A stretch of DNA of 64,000 nucleotides from Gammaproteobacteria bacterium. GTDB lineage: Bacteria > Pseudomonadota > Gammaproteobacteria > Arenicellales > UBA868. A program made the translations under genes and the position numbers. The DNA lies in NCBI GenBank assembly GCA_022450155.1, contig JAKUQR010000006.1:88307-152306 (forward strand), read 5' to 3'. Within the stretch, counting starts at the first letter, position 1. Each line of letters begins with the position of its first letter. This document shows positions 26,346 to 35,398 of this stretch, piece after piece. The notes beneath the pieces are model-generated. The model did no database searches and had not been told where the DNA came from. It worked only from the letters and a program-made list of their open reading frames with translations.

Positions 26346-27476
26346 ATGACCGTGCTGATAGACACAGCATTCTTTAACGCCTTCGATCAAGTGGGTCCGG
26401 TACACCATGGACTACCGGCCGCGGCTTATACACGTAGTGAGTTTTTTGAATTGGAATCCAACCTGTTATTTACTGCTTCGTGGTCATTTGTCGGGTTTGC
26501 GCATCAGTTGGCTAAGGTGGGTGATGTGCAACCACTAACTGTGGCGGGTAAGCCGGTATTCCTGGTGCGAAGTGAATCAGACAAAATTCGTGCATTCCAT
26601 AACGTTTGCCGGCATCGAAACCTTAAGTTGATTGATCGGGCTGGGCATTGCGATGTCCTGATTACCTGTCCTTATCACCGCTGGTCCTATGATTTCAGCG
26701 GGAAGCTCCGCCTCGCCCCATACTTTGGTGGTGAAAAAACAGGTCTGCCCGATGGATTTGACCTTGCAGATCACGGACTTTATGAGATTCGGTGCCATAC
26801 ATTTCATGACTGGGTATTTATCAACCTGGATGGCCAGGCCGAATATTTCGATGTTTTTATCGAGCCACTCAAACGCCAGCTGATTGGGTTTGAACCCGAA
26901 AAGTTTGAACCTGTCGCCACTTTGGATTTTGGCGAGGTGCCGGCCAACTGGAAGTTGTTGATGGAAAACTTCATCGAGCCCTACCACGTTCAGTATGTGC
27001 ACAAAACGACAACCAGTCAGCCGCTTGAGGATCATTACGTGGTGGCAGACGAACACTGCCTGGGCAGTGCTATTGAACTGACGGCCGAACAACAGGCCGA
27101 TGCCGCAGCCGGTACGCTAGGTGTCAGTTCGCGCTATTTAACGCTGTTCCCCAATTTTGTATTGGGGTTGTATTACCCGGATCAGATCGGTGTGCACTTG
27201 AACCGTCCGGTGTCGGCGGATACAACTCAGCAAAGTCGGGTGATTTATCTGCATCGTGATTCAGATCACAGTCAAGCTGCGGTCGAACATGCGCGGCAGT
27301 TGTGGGACAGCGTACACCGTGAGGATCACCACATGTGCGAACGGCTTCAGGCAGGGCGCCACAGCAGCGTCGCCGAAGGTGGCGGTGTACTCTCCCCTCA
27401 CTGGGAAGTGAGCGTGCGGCGGTTTCAGGAACTGGTCGCTGATGCAGTTCGCCCTGGCCTTGAAGGCGGGATCTGA
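26346..27476 (+). CDS. Rieske non-heme iron oxygenase, alpha subunit (EPYHV type, Glu bridge)
   Basis: 376 residues from the ATG at 26346 (a GTG three codons upstream is also open). Rieske ligands C88/H90 and C108/H111. Iron site ENFIEPYHVQYVH with E211, H214, H219 and E207 in the bridging position. Most similar in motif to the oxygenase at 9.2-10.3 kb. Stands alone on the plus strand, divergent from the glutamine-synthetase-like gene, which suggests a methylamine-linked substrate. No reductase beside it. Confidence 0.88.
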   Translation: MTVLIDTAFFNAFDQVGPVHHGLPAAAYTRSEFFELESNLLFTASWSFVGFAHQLAKVGDVQPLTVAGKPVFLVRSESDKIRAFHNVCRHRNLKLIDRAGHCDVLITCPYHRWSYDFSGKLRLAPYFGGEKTGLPDGFDLADHGLYEIRCHTFHDWVFINLDGQAEYFDVFIEPLKRQLIGFEPEKFEPVATLDFGEVPANWKLLMENFIEPYHVQYVHKTTTSQPLEDHYVVADEHCLGSAIELTAEQQADAAAGTLGVSSRYLTLFPNFVLGLYYPDQIGVHLNRPVSADTTQQSRVIYLHRDSDHSQAAVEHARQLWDSVHREDHHMCERLQAGRHSSVAEGGGVLSPHWEVSVRRFQELVADAVRPGLEGGI

Positions 27477-27535
27477 ACTTCTCACCATAAGTGGAACTGG
27501 AATCTCTTCAGGCATCACACAGCTGTCCTATGAGA

Positions 27536-27718
27536 TCAATCAGAAAGTTCGGGTGTGTCGATACCAACGAGGTGTACCGTTTTTGGCTCACCTTTTATCT
27601 TGAGGATCCTGGTGTTGCCGTCAAGTACTTCGACCCAAGTTGCCGGGGTGTAGGTACACGGGCAGGCTGCGACAACAGCTGTGCTGGCCATAAGCTGCAA
27701 GAGCCCAGCAATCCCCAC
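27536..27718 (-). pseudogene. N-terminal remnant of a staphylococcal-nuclease-like lipoprotein
   Basis: 60 codons from GTG 27718. A hydrophobic leader ends at VVAAC, a lipobox-like site, and is followed by WVEVLDGNTRILKI and HLVGIDTPE, the first two strands of SNase-type nucleases. The frame then stops at TGA where catalytic residues should follow. The frame is open some codons further upstream without an ATG. A truncated gene beside an IS remnant. Confidence 0.55.
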
Positions 27719-27871
27719 TAAAGCGCGATATTTATTGGTGTCTGTCGGACTAACGCGTCGTAACGTCGAAAGCGGTAGAAATTAGAAGTAGCCCCGCAAA
27801 TCTGAACACCCTGTTAAGTGAATTCTCTGCCTGGTACTGGCATCATAACCCCAGTGATCAGGAGAGAGAAA

Positions 27872-28222
27872 ATGAGCAAGCGACCACGCCGGAATCACTT
27901 ACCGGCATTCAAGGCCAAAGTGGCATTAGAGGCTGCCACAGGGGAATACACCCTGGCGGGGCTGGCCCAAAGATTTGACCTACACGCCAACCAGATCAGC
28001 CAATGGAAAACCCAGTTACTCGAGCGTATCCCGGAGGCTTTTGACCAGAACAGGCAGGTATCAGCCCAGCCGATCGATAACAAGACCCTGCATGCCAAGC
28101 TCGGTGAGCTGACCCTGGAGAATGATTTTTTAGAAGGTGCGCTCACCAACCAGGGCAGCTTAAACAGGCCAGGCACCCCGGTCACCGGATCTATCCCTAT
28201 CTGCTGCGCCCTATGCGCATAG
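27872..28222 (+). pseudogene. IS3-family OrfA transposase with aberrant C-terminus
   Basis: 116-residue product whose first roughly 95 residues are OrfA-like with an intact HTH. The final residues (TGSIPICCALCA) come from reading OrfB sequence out of frame after the deletion. It could still bind IS ends but lacks a partner transposase here. Confidence 0.8.
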
Positions 28223-28299
28223 ATCGGCCCAATCAGGTCTGGGCCGTGGATATCACCTATATCCCGATGGCCCGGAGGTTTATCTATCTATCCACATAA
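27872..28299 (+). mobile_element. Decayed IS3-family element (orfA joined to a piece of orfB)
   Basis: The region 27872-28222 encodes an IS3 OrfA transposase protein: basic N-terminus RPRRNHLPAFKAKVALEA, helix-turn-helix LAGLAQRFDLHANQISQWK, and a leucine-rich coiled part. The GGAGAGAG before the ATG is a good ribosome binding site. About codon 100 it runs, by an internal deletion, into OrfB sequence in another frame: IYPYLLRPMRIDRPN and VWAVDITYIPM (the first DDE Asp), ending at TAA 28297-28299. Most of OrfB is missing and I found no terminal inverted repeats. Not mobile on its own. Confidence 0.85.
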
Positions 28300-28562
28300 T
28301 CGCAAATGCTCATGATTAATCTAAATGGTAACCAAATCCGTGAAACAACACGCTCATTAACCTAGATATTAGCAACAAACGACCTAAAATTAAGTGTTTA
28401 AAGATGGAGCGTGGTCTGTTGGTTGACTCCAAATGGTAGCTATGTTTCACTGTTTCCCTTGTAATTAGCACGTTTGTATTTGGCACGTTGGGCGGTTGTA
28501 GAGATTTACCCTACTCGTGTTGATATGAAGAATGCAATTTTCCCCACGAGGATTCGAGAGAA
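28300..28562. promoter_or_regulatory. AT-rich leader upstream of the ABC transporter
   Basis: 263 bases of low GC between the IS remnant and the substrate-binding protein gene. AATTAGCACG... and TTGTATTTGG segments could hold a promoter, but I could not define a -35/-10 pair. The leader ends with GAGAGAA just before the ATG at 28563. Confidence 0.35.
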
Positions 28563-30140
28563 ATGAAAGAAATCAAGACTTTTCAACAGATGTACCGCGA
28601 TGGGCACGTTAACCGTCGTGAGTTTTTAGCAGCGATGGGTGCGCTCGGTGTGACTGCAGCGACCGCTGGCAGTTTTCTGACCTCAGCCAGTGCACTGGCA
28701 TCAACACCCACTCGGGGCGGTTCCGTCATCTTTGCGTCGAACCTGCATGGTCCAGACGATACCTTGGACCCGATTCTAGGCACATCAACCATCGACTACA
28801 CCCGGGCAAATGCGGGGTGCAATGGCTTGATCCAGGTTTGGACCGACATGAGTCTACATGGTGAGTTGGCTGAAGAGTGGTCGGTGAACGGTAATGCGAC
28901 GGAATACATCTTCAAAATCCGTAAAGGCGTTACCTTCCACGATGGTCATCCTCTGGAGGCCGCCGATGTTGTGTGGAGCATGAACCGTCACATTGAAGAT
29001 GGATCGCCGTCTTCGATAAAGTCCTTTTTCGCCCAAGTGACGGAGTGGAAAGCTGTCGACAAGCACACCGTGAAACTGAGCCTGTCGTCACCCGATGCGG
29101 ATATGCCGTACAAGCTCACACAGCCACAAGCCAAGATCGTCAAGAAACACACGACGAACTGGTGGAAGTGTGGTACCGGGCCCTATCTGGTTGACGAATT
29201 TCAGGCCGGTGTGAAGTCGACCCATGTGCGTAATCCAAACTATTGGCGCGACACTGGCCAACACCTCGATAGCATAGAGATCACAGCGATCACCGACCCG
29301 AATGCGCGTCTAAACGCGTTGCTCGCGGGCAGTGTCGACATGATTGGCGCGATCAGTGCCAAGATGATCAAGAAGCTCGAGAGCTCAGGACTGAATGTCT
29401 TGTCAGTGCCGGCGGGTGTGTATGGTGGTATCTGCTGCCTGAAGAACACAGCCCCGGGTGATAATGATGATCTGGTTCAGGGACTGCGGTACATCCAGGA
29501 TCGTGAGCGGATTGTCCGGAAGTTCCTAAAAGGTCACGGGACACTGGGTAACGACCATCCGATCAACATTTCTTATGGCGCCGATCATTGTCATGAACTG
29601 CCGCAAATTCCGTATGATCCGGACAAGGCCAAGTGGCATCTGAACAAGTCGGGCTACACGACGGCTGAATTGTTCGTTGCACCCGTTTCTGGTGCTATCG
29701 AGGATACGTGTCTCCTGATGCAGGCGAACCTCAAGAAGATCGGATTTGATCTGAAACTGAAAAAGGTACCGACCGACGGTTACTGGGGTGCGGTGTGGAT
29801 GAAAGAGCCACTGAACGTGGTGTCATGGAACATGCGCCCGACTGCGAACTCGATGATGGGTATTCAGTTTGGTCCCAATGGCAACTGGAACGACACTTAC
29901 TGGAATAGTGACCGCATGGGAGAATTGTTGAAAGACTCCTTGGCCGAGACCGATGCAGCCAAGCGCCATGAGATGCACTGTGAGATGCAAAAGCTGGTCA
30001 GTACTCAAAGCGGGATCATTATTCCTTATCACACCAACATTTTGGATGCCCACAATCCAAAGGTCAAAGGATTCTCCAACGTGCCTCTGGGTCAGTTTGG
30101 CGGGAACGGCTGGGCCGAGTTTGCCTGGAAAGAAGCTTAA
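28563..30140 (+). CDS. ABC transporter substrate-binding protein, family 5 (peptide/opine type), Tat-exported
   Basis: 525 residues. A twin-arginine signal (VNRREFLAAMG, residues 16-26) is followed by a hydrophobic stretch and a cleavage-like ASALAS near residue 48. The mature part has SBP_bac_5 features: LAEEWSVNGNATEYIFKIRKGVTFHDGHPLEAADVVWS and NPNYWRD. It captures a peptide or similar solute in the periplasm for the permeases downstream. Separated from them by a strong terminator hairpin, which would raise its level relative to the membrane parts. Ligand not deducible. Confidence 0.93.
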   Translation: MKEIKTFQQMYRDGHVNRREFLAAMGALGVTAATAGSFLTSASALASTPTRGGSVIFASNLHGPDDTLDPILGTSTIDYTRANAGCNGLIQVWTDMSLHGELAEEWSVNGNATEYIFKIRKGVTFHDGHPLEAADVVWSMNRHIEDGSPSSIKSFFAQVTEWKAVDKHTVKLSLSSPDADMPYKLTQPQAKIVKKHTTNWWKCGTGPYLVDEFQAGVKSTHVRNPNYWRDTGQHLDSIEITAITDPNARLNALLAGSVDMIGAISAKMIKKLESSGLNVLSVPAGVYGGICCLKNTAPGDNDDLVQGLRYIQDRERIVRKFLKGHGTLGNDHPINISYGADHCHELPQIPYDPDKAKWHLNKSGYTTAELFVAPVSGAIEDTCLLMQANLKKIGFDLKLKKVPTDGYWGAVWMKEPLNVVSWNMRPTANSMMGIQFGPNGNWNDTYWNSDRMGELLKDSLAETDAAKRHEMHCEMQKLVSTQSGIIIPYHTNILDAHNPKVKGFSNVPLGQFGGNGWAEFAWKEA

Positions 30141-30163
30141 GTTAATAGCTGTGATGTTACGAA

Positions 30164-30199
30164 AAGAAGCCCGCACGTTCGCGTGCGGGCTTCTTTATT
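30164..30199 (+). terminator. Rho-independent terminator with UUCG loop
   Basis: A perfect 14-bp stem (30164-30177 with 30182-30195) closes on a TTCG tetraloop, then T-rich sequence. It lies between the binding-protein gene and the first permease. Partial read-through would give more binding protein than permease, a common arrangement in binding-protein-dependent systems. Confidence 0.93.
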
Positions 30200-30237
30200 T
30201 GGGCTACCCTAAACTCATGTTATTTGATTAACTCATC

Positions 30238-31203
30238 ATGCTTTGGCGCGCGATTGTCGGCCGGCTGGGCCTCAGTATAGTCACCTTGTGGCTGGTCTCG
30301 GTGCTGATTTTTATCGGCACCAACTTGTTGCCTGGGGATATTGCACAGATTCTACTGGGGCAGACTGCAACCCCTGAAAACACCGCCGCGCTGCGTGTAA
30401 AACTCGGTCTGGATAAACCCGCCCACATGCAGTATCTGGTCTGGCTGGGTAACGTCGCGATGGGGGACTTAGGAATTTCCAAGGCGGGCTTAGGTGCTGG
30501 GCTGGGCACCCCAATCGTCGAGGTGTTGGGGCCTCGAGTGACTAACACCCTCCGTCTTACTGCACTAGTGGCAGTTATTGCAATTCCACTTTCATTATTT
30601 ATCGGATTGATCGCCGCGATGCATCCGGGAACCCAACTTGACCGCACGGTGACGTTCTCGACGCTGAGTCTCATATCAGTGCCCGACTTTCTCGTGGCGA
30701 CATTTTTAGTATTAATTTTTGCAGTTTATTTAGGATGGTTACCCTCTATCGTTTTTCTGAGAGGTAACGAAACTGGCTGGGTGCTAATTAAGACCTTAGC
30801 AATGCCAACCTTGACTTTGATTATAGTTGCCTCGTCGCAGATTATCCGAATGACGCGGGCAACAGTTCTGAATGTGATGAGTTCCCCATACATTGAAATG
30901 GCCATACTGAAAGGTGTGCCACGCAAGAAAATTATCTTGCGGCATGCATTGTTAAATGCGATCGGTCCGATCGTTAATGTGATTGTGCTGAATCTTGCGT
31001 GGCTTGTCGGTGGGGTCGTGGTGGTCGAGATAATTTTTGCCTATCCCGGATTGGCTAAATTGATGGTCGAAGCCGTTCTTCTGAGGGACTTACCGCTGGT
31101 TCAGGCTTGTGCAATGATTTTCTGTAGCACTTATGTCGTCCTAATTTTTTTGGCCGACATGGCTTCAATACTGTCCAATCCGCGCCTGCGCCATCCCAAG
31201 TAA
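30238..31203 (+). CDS. ABC transporter permease, DppB/OppB type
   Basis: 321 residues with six predicted membrane helices, an N-terminal helix LWLVSVLIFIGTNLLPGD, and the coupling EAA-like loop EMAILKGVPRKKIILRHALLNAIGPI. First permease of the peptide-type transporter, 12 bases before DppC. The LPGD segment and a TNTLRLTA motif are typical of this family. Forms the channel with the next gene. Confidence 0.92.
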   Translation: MLWRAIVGRLGLSIVTLWLVSVLIFIGTNLLPGDIAQILLGQTATPENTAALRVKLGLDKPAHMQYLVWLGNVAMGDLGISKAGLGAGLGTPIVEVLGPRVTNTLRLTALVAVIAIPLSLFIGLIAAMHPGTQLDRTVTFSTLSLISVPDFLVATFLVLIFAVYLGWLPSIVFLRGNETGWVLIKTLAMPTLTLIIVASSQIIRMTRATVLNVMSSPYIEMAILKGVPRKKIILRHALLNAIGPIVNVIVLNLAWLVGGVVVVEIIFAYPGLAKLMVEAVLLRDLPLVQACAMIFCSTYVVLIFLADMASILSNPRLRHPK

Positions 31204-31214
31204 GAGAGCTGGCA

Positions 31215-32150
31215 ATGTCAGAGATAACTCAAAACGCTAGTCCGACAACGCAGTTCGAAGAACTGCCTGATGCACCGCCCAAGCGAAAAATAAAACTCAG
31301 TTGGGCAGGTAAAGCCGGTGTTGTAGTCCTCATTTTCTGGGCGATCATAGTGGCCATCGGACCAACGATCTCTCCTTATCACGAGGCAGACATTCTTGAA
31401 GAGGCACTTTTTGTTGTGCCAGGCGGAGACGAGTATCCGGATACAGATTTTCTGCCACCCAGTAAAATCGTGTTGCTTGGGTCGGACTATTTGGGTCGGG
31501 ACACTCTATCTCGTCTACTTTACGGCGCAAGAACAACCATCGGAATTTCGTTTATTGCAACCCTGTTGGCGTATCTCATCGGGGTCACACTGGGCATTGC
31601 AGCGGCCGTCGGCAGCAAAGTGCTAGACACGATTCTGAGCCGGCTAAACGACGCACTGCTTTCTTTACCCTCATTAATGATGGCGCTTGTTATGATTGCT
31701 GCTTTGGGCAGCACGATTCCTTTGCTGATCCTGCTGACGGGAATAATTTACGCGGCCAGTGTGTTTCGCATTGCGCGTTCTCTGGGGCAGGAGGTCATGG
31801 TCAGTGATTTTGTTGAAGCGGCTCGAGTACGAGGTGAGGGTTTATGGTGGATTATCACCCGAGAAATACTACCCAACATCGCGATGCCGTTGGCGACTGA
31901 CTTTGGATTGCGTTTCGTTTGGATCATCCTGTTCATCTCCGCATTGAGTTTTCTGGGACTAGGTGTGCAGCCACCAATGTCGGATTGGGGCAGTATGGTG
32001 AAGGAAAATCTTCCAGGCCTGATCTATGGGTCGATGGCACCGATATTGCCATCGCTTTGTATCGCAACCCTCACGATATCGGTGAACATGATTGTGGATG
32101 ATATCTCTGCATTTACCGGCGGCAAGCTGTCCAAGAGGATGATTGCATGA
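31215..32150 (+). CDS. ABC transporter permease, DppC/OppC type
   Basis: 311 residues; the N-terminal cytoplasmic tail is followed by helix VVVLIFWAIIVAIGPTISPY, the LGSDYLGRDTLSRLLYGARTTIGIS signature of DppC permeases and an EAA loop VEAARVRGEGLWWIITREILPN. Ends in TISVNMIVDDISAFTGGK. A related C-terminal end occurs again, detached, at 34126-34221. Overlaps the ATPase gene by 4 bases. Confidence 0.93.
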   Translation: MSEITQNASPTTQFEELPDAPPKRKIKLSWAGKAGVVVLIFWAIIVAIGPTISPYHEADILEEALFVVPGGDEYPDTDFLPPSKIVLLGSDYLGRDTLSRLLYGARTTIGISFIATLLAYLIGVTLGIAAAVGSKVLDTILSRLNDALLSLPSLMMALVMIAALGSTIPLLILLTGIIYAASVFRIARSLGQEVMVSDFVEAARVRGEGLWWIITREILPNIAMPLATDFGLRFVWIILFISALSFLGLGVQPPMSDWGSMVKENLPGLIYGSMAPILPSLCIATLTISVNMIVDDISAFTGGKLSKRMIA

Positions 32151-33961
32151 GTGTCCTGCTCGAGGTTGACGATCTCAAAATCAGTGCCCGCAGGGACGAT
32201 GACAGCCTGCTGCCGATTGTTAAAGGGGTCAGTTTCAACGTGTCCCGCGGTGAGGTGGTGGCGCTGATCGGCGAGTCTGGGTCGGGCAAGACCACCATAG
32301 CGTTGTCGGCTCTGGGGTATACCAAGCCGGGCCTGGAATTTGCCGGCGGTGAGGTCCGCCTGGAAAGTGAAGATGTTATTACCATGGAGCCAAATCAGCT
32401 GCGAGCCCTGCGTGGCCAGCGGGTCGCTTACCTGGCCCAGAGCGCAGCGGCAACGTTCAACCCGGCGCTGACGATCGGTGAACAAGTGACAGAGTCTTGT
32501 GTATTACACGGCATACTCAACCAAAAACAGGCCAATGAACGTGCTGAGACACTCTACCGTGCCCTGGAATTGCCAGATCCTGATCGATTAGGCAAACGAT
32601 ATCCACACCAGGTGTCAGGGGGTCAGTTGCAACGGCTAATGGCTGCAATGGCACTGTGCGGCAAGCCGGATCTTCTCGTGCTCGACGAGCCAACTACTGC
32701 CCTCGATGTAACCACCCAGATAGAAGTGCTTAAGGCATTCAAATCGGTAATTAAGCAAGAAGGCTCTGCCGCCATTTATGTGACGCACGATCTGGCTGTA
32801 GTGGCGCAGATTGCAGATCATATCGTGGTGCTCTATGCGGGTGAGGTCCAGGAGCATGGCAGCGCCGAACAAGTGGTAAATCAACCGACCCACGATTACA
32901 CCCGACGCTTGATGCGTGCGGTACGGCCACCACCTGCAGCCGGTCAGGGTGATGAAACATTGGGTGAGCACAAGCGAGAGGTACCGGCGTTAAAGGTGAA
33001 AGACATTACCGCGGGTTATGGCAGGAAACGCAATGGCGTACCTGAGATTACAGTCTTGCGGGACGTCAATGTCTCCATTGAACGCGGCCATACCGTGGGC
33101 GTGATAGGGGAATCCGGTTGCGGGAAATCGACCCTGGCGCGGGTGATGGCCGGATTATTGCCTGCCGTACATGGGCAGGTGTTGCTGGACGGAGACGAAT
33201 TGCAACCGGCGCTTCAAAAGCGCGACCGCAGTGAATTACAGAAAATTCAGTTTGTTTTTCAGATGGCCGATACTGCGCTTAATCCGCGTCAACGGATCGA
33301 TCATATTCTGGGTCGGCCCCTAGAGTTTTACCTGGGCCTAAAAGGCAAGGAGAAGCGCAAGCGGGTCATGGAGCTGCTCGACATGGTCGAACTGCCTCAG
33401 GACTTTGCCGGCCGGTATCCCGAGGAACTCTCGGGTGGGCAGAAGCAGCGCGTTAATCTTGCCAGGGCGCTGGCTGCGTCTCCCGAGGTGTTGCTCTGTG
33501 ACGAGGTGATCTCGTCCCTGGATTCGATCGTGGGCGCCAATGTCATTGAACTATTAAAACGGTTGCGCAAACAAACCGGCGTATCGTTTGTGTTTATCAG
33601 TCATGATCTTTCGACGGTTGCTTCCTTTGCGGATGAGATTGTGGTGCTCTACGCTGGCCGGGTGGTTGAACAGGGGCCGGCGGACCAGGTGCTGTCACCT
33701 CCCTATCATCCCTACACCCGTCTGCTGATCAGTTCTGTACCAGAACTTCGTGTCGGCTGGTTGGAAGAGACGATGCAGACGCAAGAAGCACAGGCTGGTA
33801 TCGACCGGGTCGTGCAGTTGACCGAAATCGGCTGTCCATTCTTTGATCGATGTCCACTGGCCATCAAGGATACCTGCGATCGTGAGACTGCCCCCATCCG
33901 GGATCTTGGCGATGGTCACCTGATCGAATGCCATCGCAGTATGGAAGAGTTTGTGCACTGA
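32147..33961 (+). CDS. ABC transporter double ATPase (DppD-DppF fusion)
   Basis: 604 residues with two complete nucleotide-binding domains. First: Walker A GESGSGKTT (42-50), signature VSGGQLQR, Walker B LLVLDEPTTALD. Second: Walker A GESGCGKST, signature LSGGQKQRVNLARAL, Walker B VLLCDEVISSLD. The C-terminal CPFFDRCPLAI..C cluster is the peptide-transporter Cys motif. It powers the two permeases. ATGA overlap with the permease. A fused double ATPase is a known variant of separate DppD/DppF. Confidence 0.93.
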   Translation: MSVLLEVDDLKISARRDDDSLLPIVKGVSFNVSRGEVVALIGESGSGKTTIALSALGYTKPGLEFAGGEVRLESEDVITMEPNQLRALRGQRVAYLAQSAAATFNPALTIGEQVTESCVLHGILNQKQANERAETLYRALELPDPDRLGKRYPHQVSGGQLQRLMAAMALCGKPDLLVLDEPTTALDVTTQIEVLKAFKSVIKQEGSAAIYVTHDLAVVAQIADHIVVLYAGEVQEHGSAEQVVNQPTHDYTRRLMRAVRPPPAAGQGDETLGEHKREVPALKVKDITAGYGRKRNGVPEITVLRDVNVSIERGHTVGVIGESGCGKSTLARVMAGLLPAVHGQVLLDGDELQPALQKRDRSELQKIQFVFQMADTALNPRQRIDHILGRPLEFYLGLKGKEKRKRVMELLDMVELPQDFAGRYPEELSGGQKQRVNLARALAASPEVLLCDEVISSLDSIVGANVIELLKRLRKQTGVSFVFISHDLSTVASFADEIVVLYAGRVVEQGPADQVLSPPYHPYTRLLISSVPELRVGWLEETMQTQEAQAGIDRVVQLTEIGCPFFDRCPLAIKDTCDRETAPIRDLGDGHLIECHRSMEEFVH

Positions 33962-34027
33962 ACTTGACCTGAATTTGGTGTAGGCTTGGATTTATAAAAC
34001 GTTGTTGCCAACTATTGAGTGGCCCGT

Positions 34028-34086
34028 TTCTACACGGGTCTGCAAATACGTCAATCGGATTTCCCTCATGTGATTTAGCAACGTCG
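34028..34086 (-). pseudogene. C-terminal remnant of a D-2-hydroxyacid dehydrogenase paralogue
   Basis: Reading the minus strand gives VAKSHEGNPIDVFADPC, similar to the end of the intact gene at 34323 (IVKFYEGNPINVVASPC). Only about 20 codons remain and no upstream part is found. Decayed tail of a paralogous gene. Boundaries are approximate. Confidence 0.6.
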
Positions 34087-34125
34087 CTGCTGATCGTCTG
34101 ACGAATCAGTGGCTGCTCAATTAAC

Positions 34126-34221
34126 ATGGACGAGGTTGCCACGCTGACCATCTCGATCAACATGATCGTCGACGACATCTCTGCGCACACCGGCGGTAAA
34201 CTGGCGAAGAGGATGATCTGA
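34126..34221 (+). pseudogene. C-terminal remnant of a DppC-type permease
   Basis: An ATG-TGA frame of 31 codons reads ATLTISINMIVDDISAHTGG, nearly the same as the end of the intact permease at 32.1 kb (ATLTISVNMIVDDISAFTGG). Codon choice differs, so it is an older homologue rather than a fresh copy. It is detached from any permease body. Confidence 0.75.
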
Positions 34222-34322
34222 TTCGGCTGAGATATACCTCGATTACTCCTTATTCGTGTGCGTGACTGCGCCGGCAACGTGCGACCATCCGGGGTCGAGT
34301 AAAAGCCGACAGTTCCGGCGCT

Positions 34323-35294
34323 TTATTCCTGACAGGGACTGGCAACCACATTAATTGGGTTTCCCTCATAAAATTTAACAATGTTCTCCACTGCGATCTC
34401 ACAAATCGCATCACCGGCTTCGGGTGTGTTGTAGGCCACATGCGGACTCAGCACCACATTGTCAAGTTTGAGCAATGGGTGTTCGACCGGCAAAGGATCT
34501 TGCTGGTAAACATCGAGCCCCGCTGCTTTGAGGTGACCATCGCGTAGTGCATCGACGAGTGCTGTTTCCTCAACAACCTCGCCACGGGCAGTGTTGATGA
34601 GAATGGAGCCCGGTTTCATCTGTTTGATCCTGCCAGCATCAATCAAGTCTATCGTGTCATCGGTAAGCGCGACATGTAGAGAAATCACATCAGAGGTTTG
34701 CAGCAGTTTGTCGAGGGATACGAATTCGACATCGTGTTCGCGGGCGCGGGCTTCGCTGGGGTTTCGGGTCCAGACCTTCACAGTCATGCCGAACGCGCGG
34801 GCCAGCTTAAAGACCCGGCGACCGATACCGCCAAATCCGACCAAACCCAGTTTTTTTCCTCGTAGTTCCATCCCATCAAGCGACTGATTCCAGCGACCGC
34901 CGCGCAGTTCGGCATCGAGTTGCGGTAGGTGCCGGGCTGCAGCGAGGAGTAGCGCTAGGGTGTGCTCAGCGACCGTGTTGTCGGCATAACCTGGGCAGTT
35001 ACAGACGGTGATGCCCTGGGCGGCGGCAGCTGGCAGGTCGATAAAATTACTGGCACCGATACCCGTAAACGAAAGAATTTCAAGTGTGGGGGTCTGGGTC
35101 ATCACGTCTACCGGCAGTGCCCAGCCGACCAGCAGCGCATGTGCACCGTCGACCCGTCGCAGAAATTCCTGGTGATCTACCGGCGCATCGTAGAAAATCA
35201 TCAGGTCACCCAGTTTCTCAAGACTTTCCCGGCGATGACCAGCGAGTATTTCTTCAATGCCCTCACTGGCATCTGGATAGACGATGTTCTTCAC
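34323..35294 (-). CDS. NAD-dependent D-2-hydroxyacid dehydrogenase
   Basis: 323 residues. Rossmann motif GLVGFGGIGRRVFKLARAFG near residue 150; catalytic Arg in INTARGEVV, Glu in the following loop and His in LSPHVAYNTPEA. Reduces 2-oxo acids or oxidises D-2-hydroxy acids (glyoxylate/phosphoglycerate group). GTG start at 35294 with GGAGCAATT before it. Converges with the transporter operon, with paralogue debris between. Confidence 0.9.
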   Translation of the reverse strand: MKNIVYPDASEGIEEILAGHRRESLEKLGDLMIFYDAPVDHQEFLRRVDGAHALLVGWALPVDVMTQTPTLEILSFTGIGASNFIDLPAAAAQGITVCNCPGYADNTVAEHTLALLLAAARHLPQLDAELRGGRWNQSLDGMELRGKKLGLVGFGGIGRRVFKLARAFGMTVKVWTRNPSEARAREHDVEFVSLDKLLQTSDVISLHVALTDDTIDLIDAGRIKQMKPGSILINTARGEVVEETALVDALRDGHLKAAGLDVYQQDPLPVEHPLLKLDNVVLSPHVAYNTPEAGDAICEIAVENIVKFYEGNPINVVASPCQE

Positions 35295-35398
35295 AATTGC
35301 TCCTGATTCAGTACCATGGCTGACAGATTACAGCATTCATAGAAAGAAATGGTTTTCTCGTCAACTGTCCCAAATCTTGCTGATGTCGCATGAAGTAG

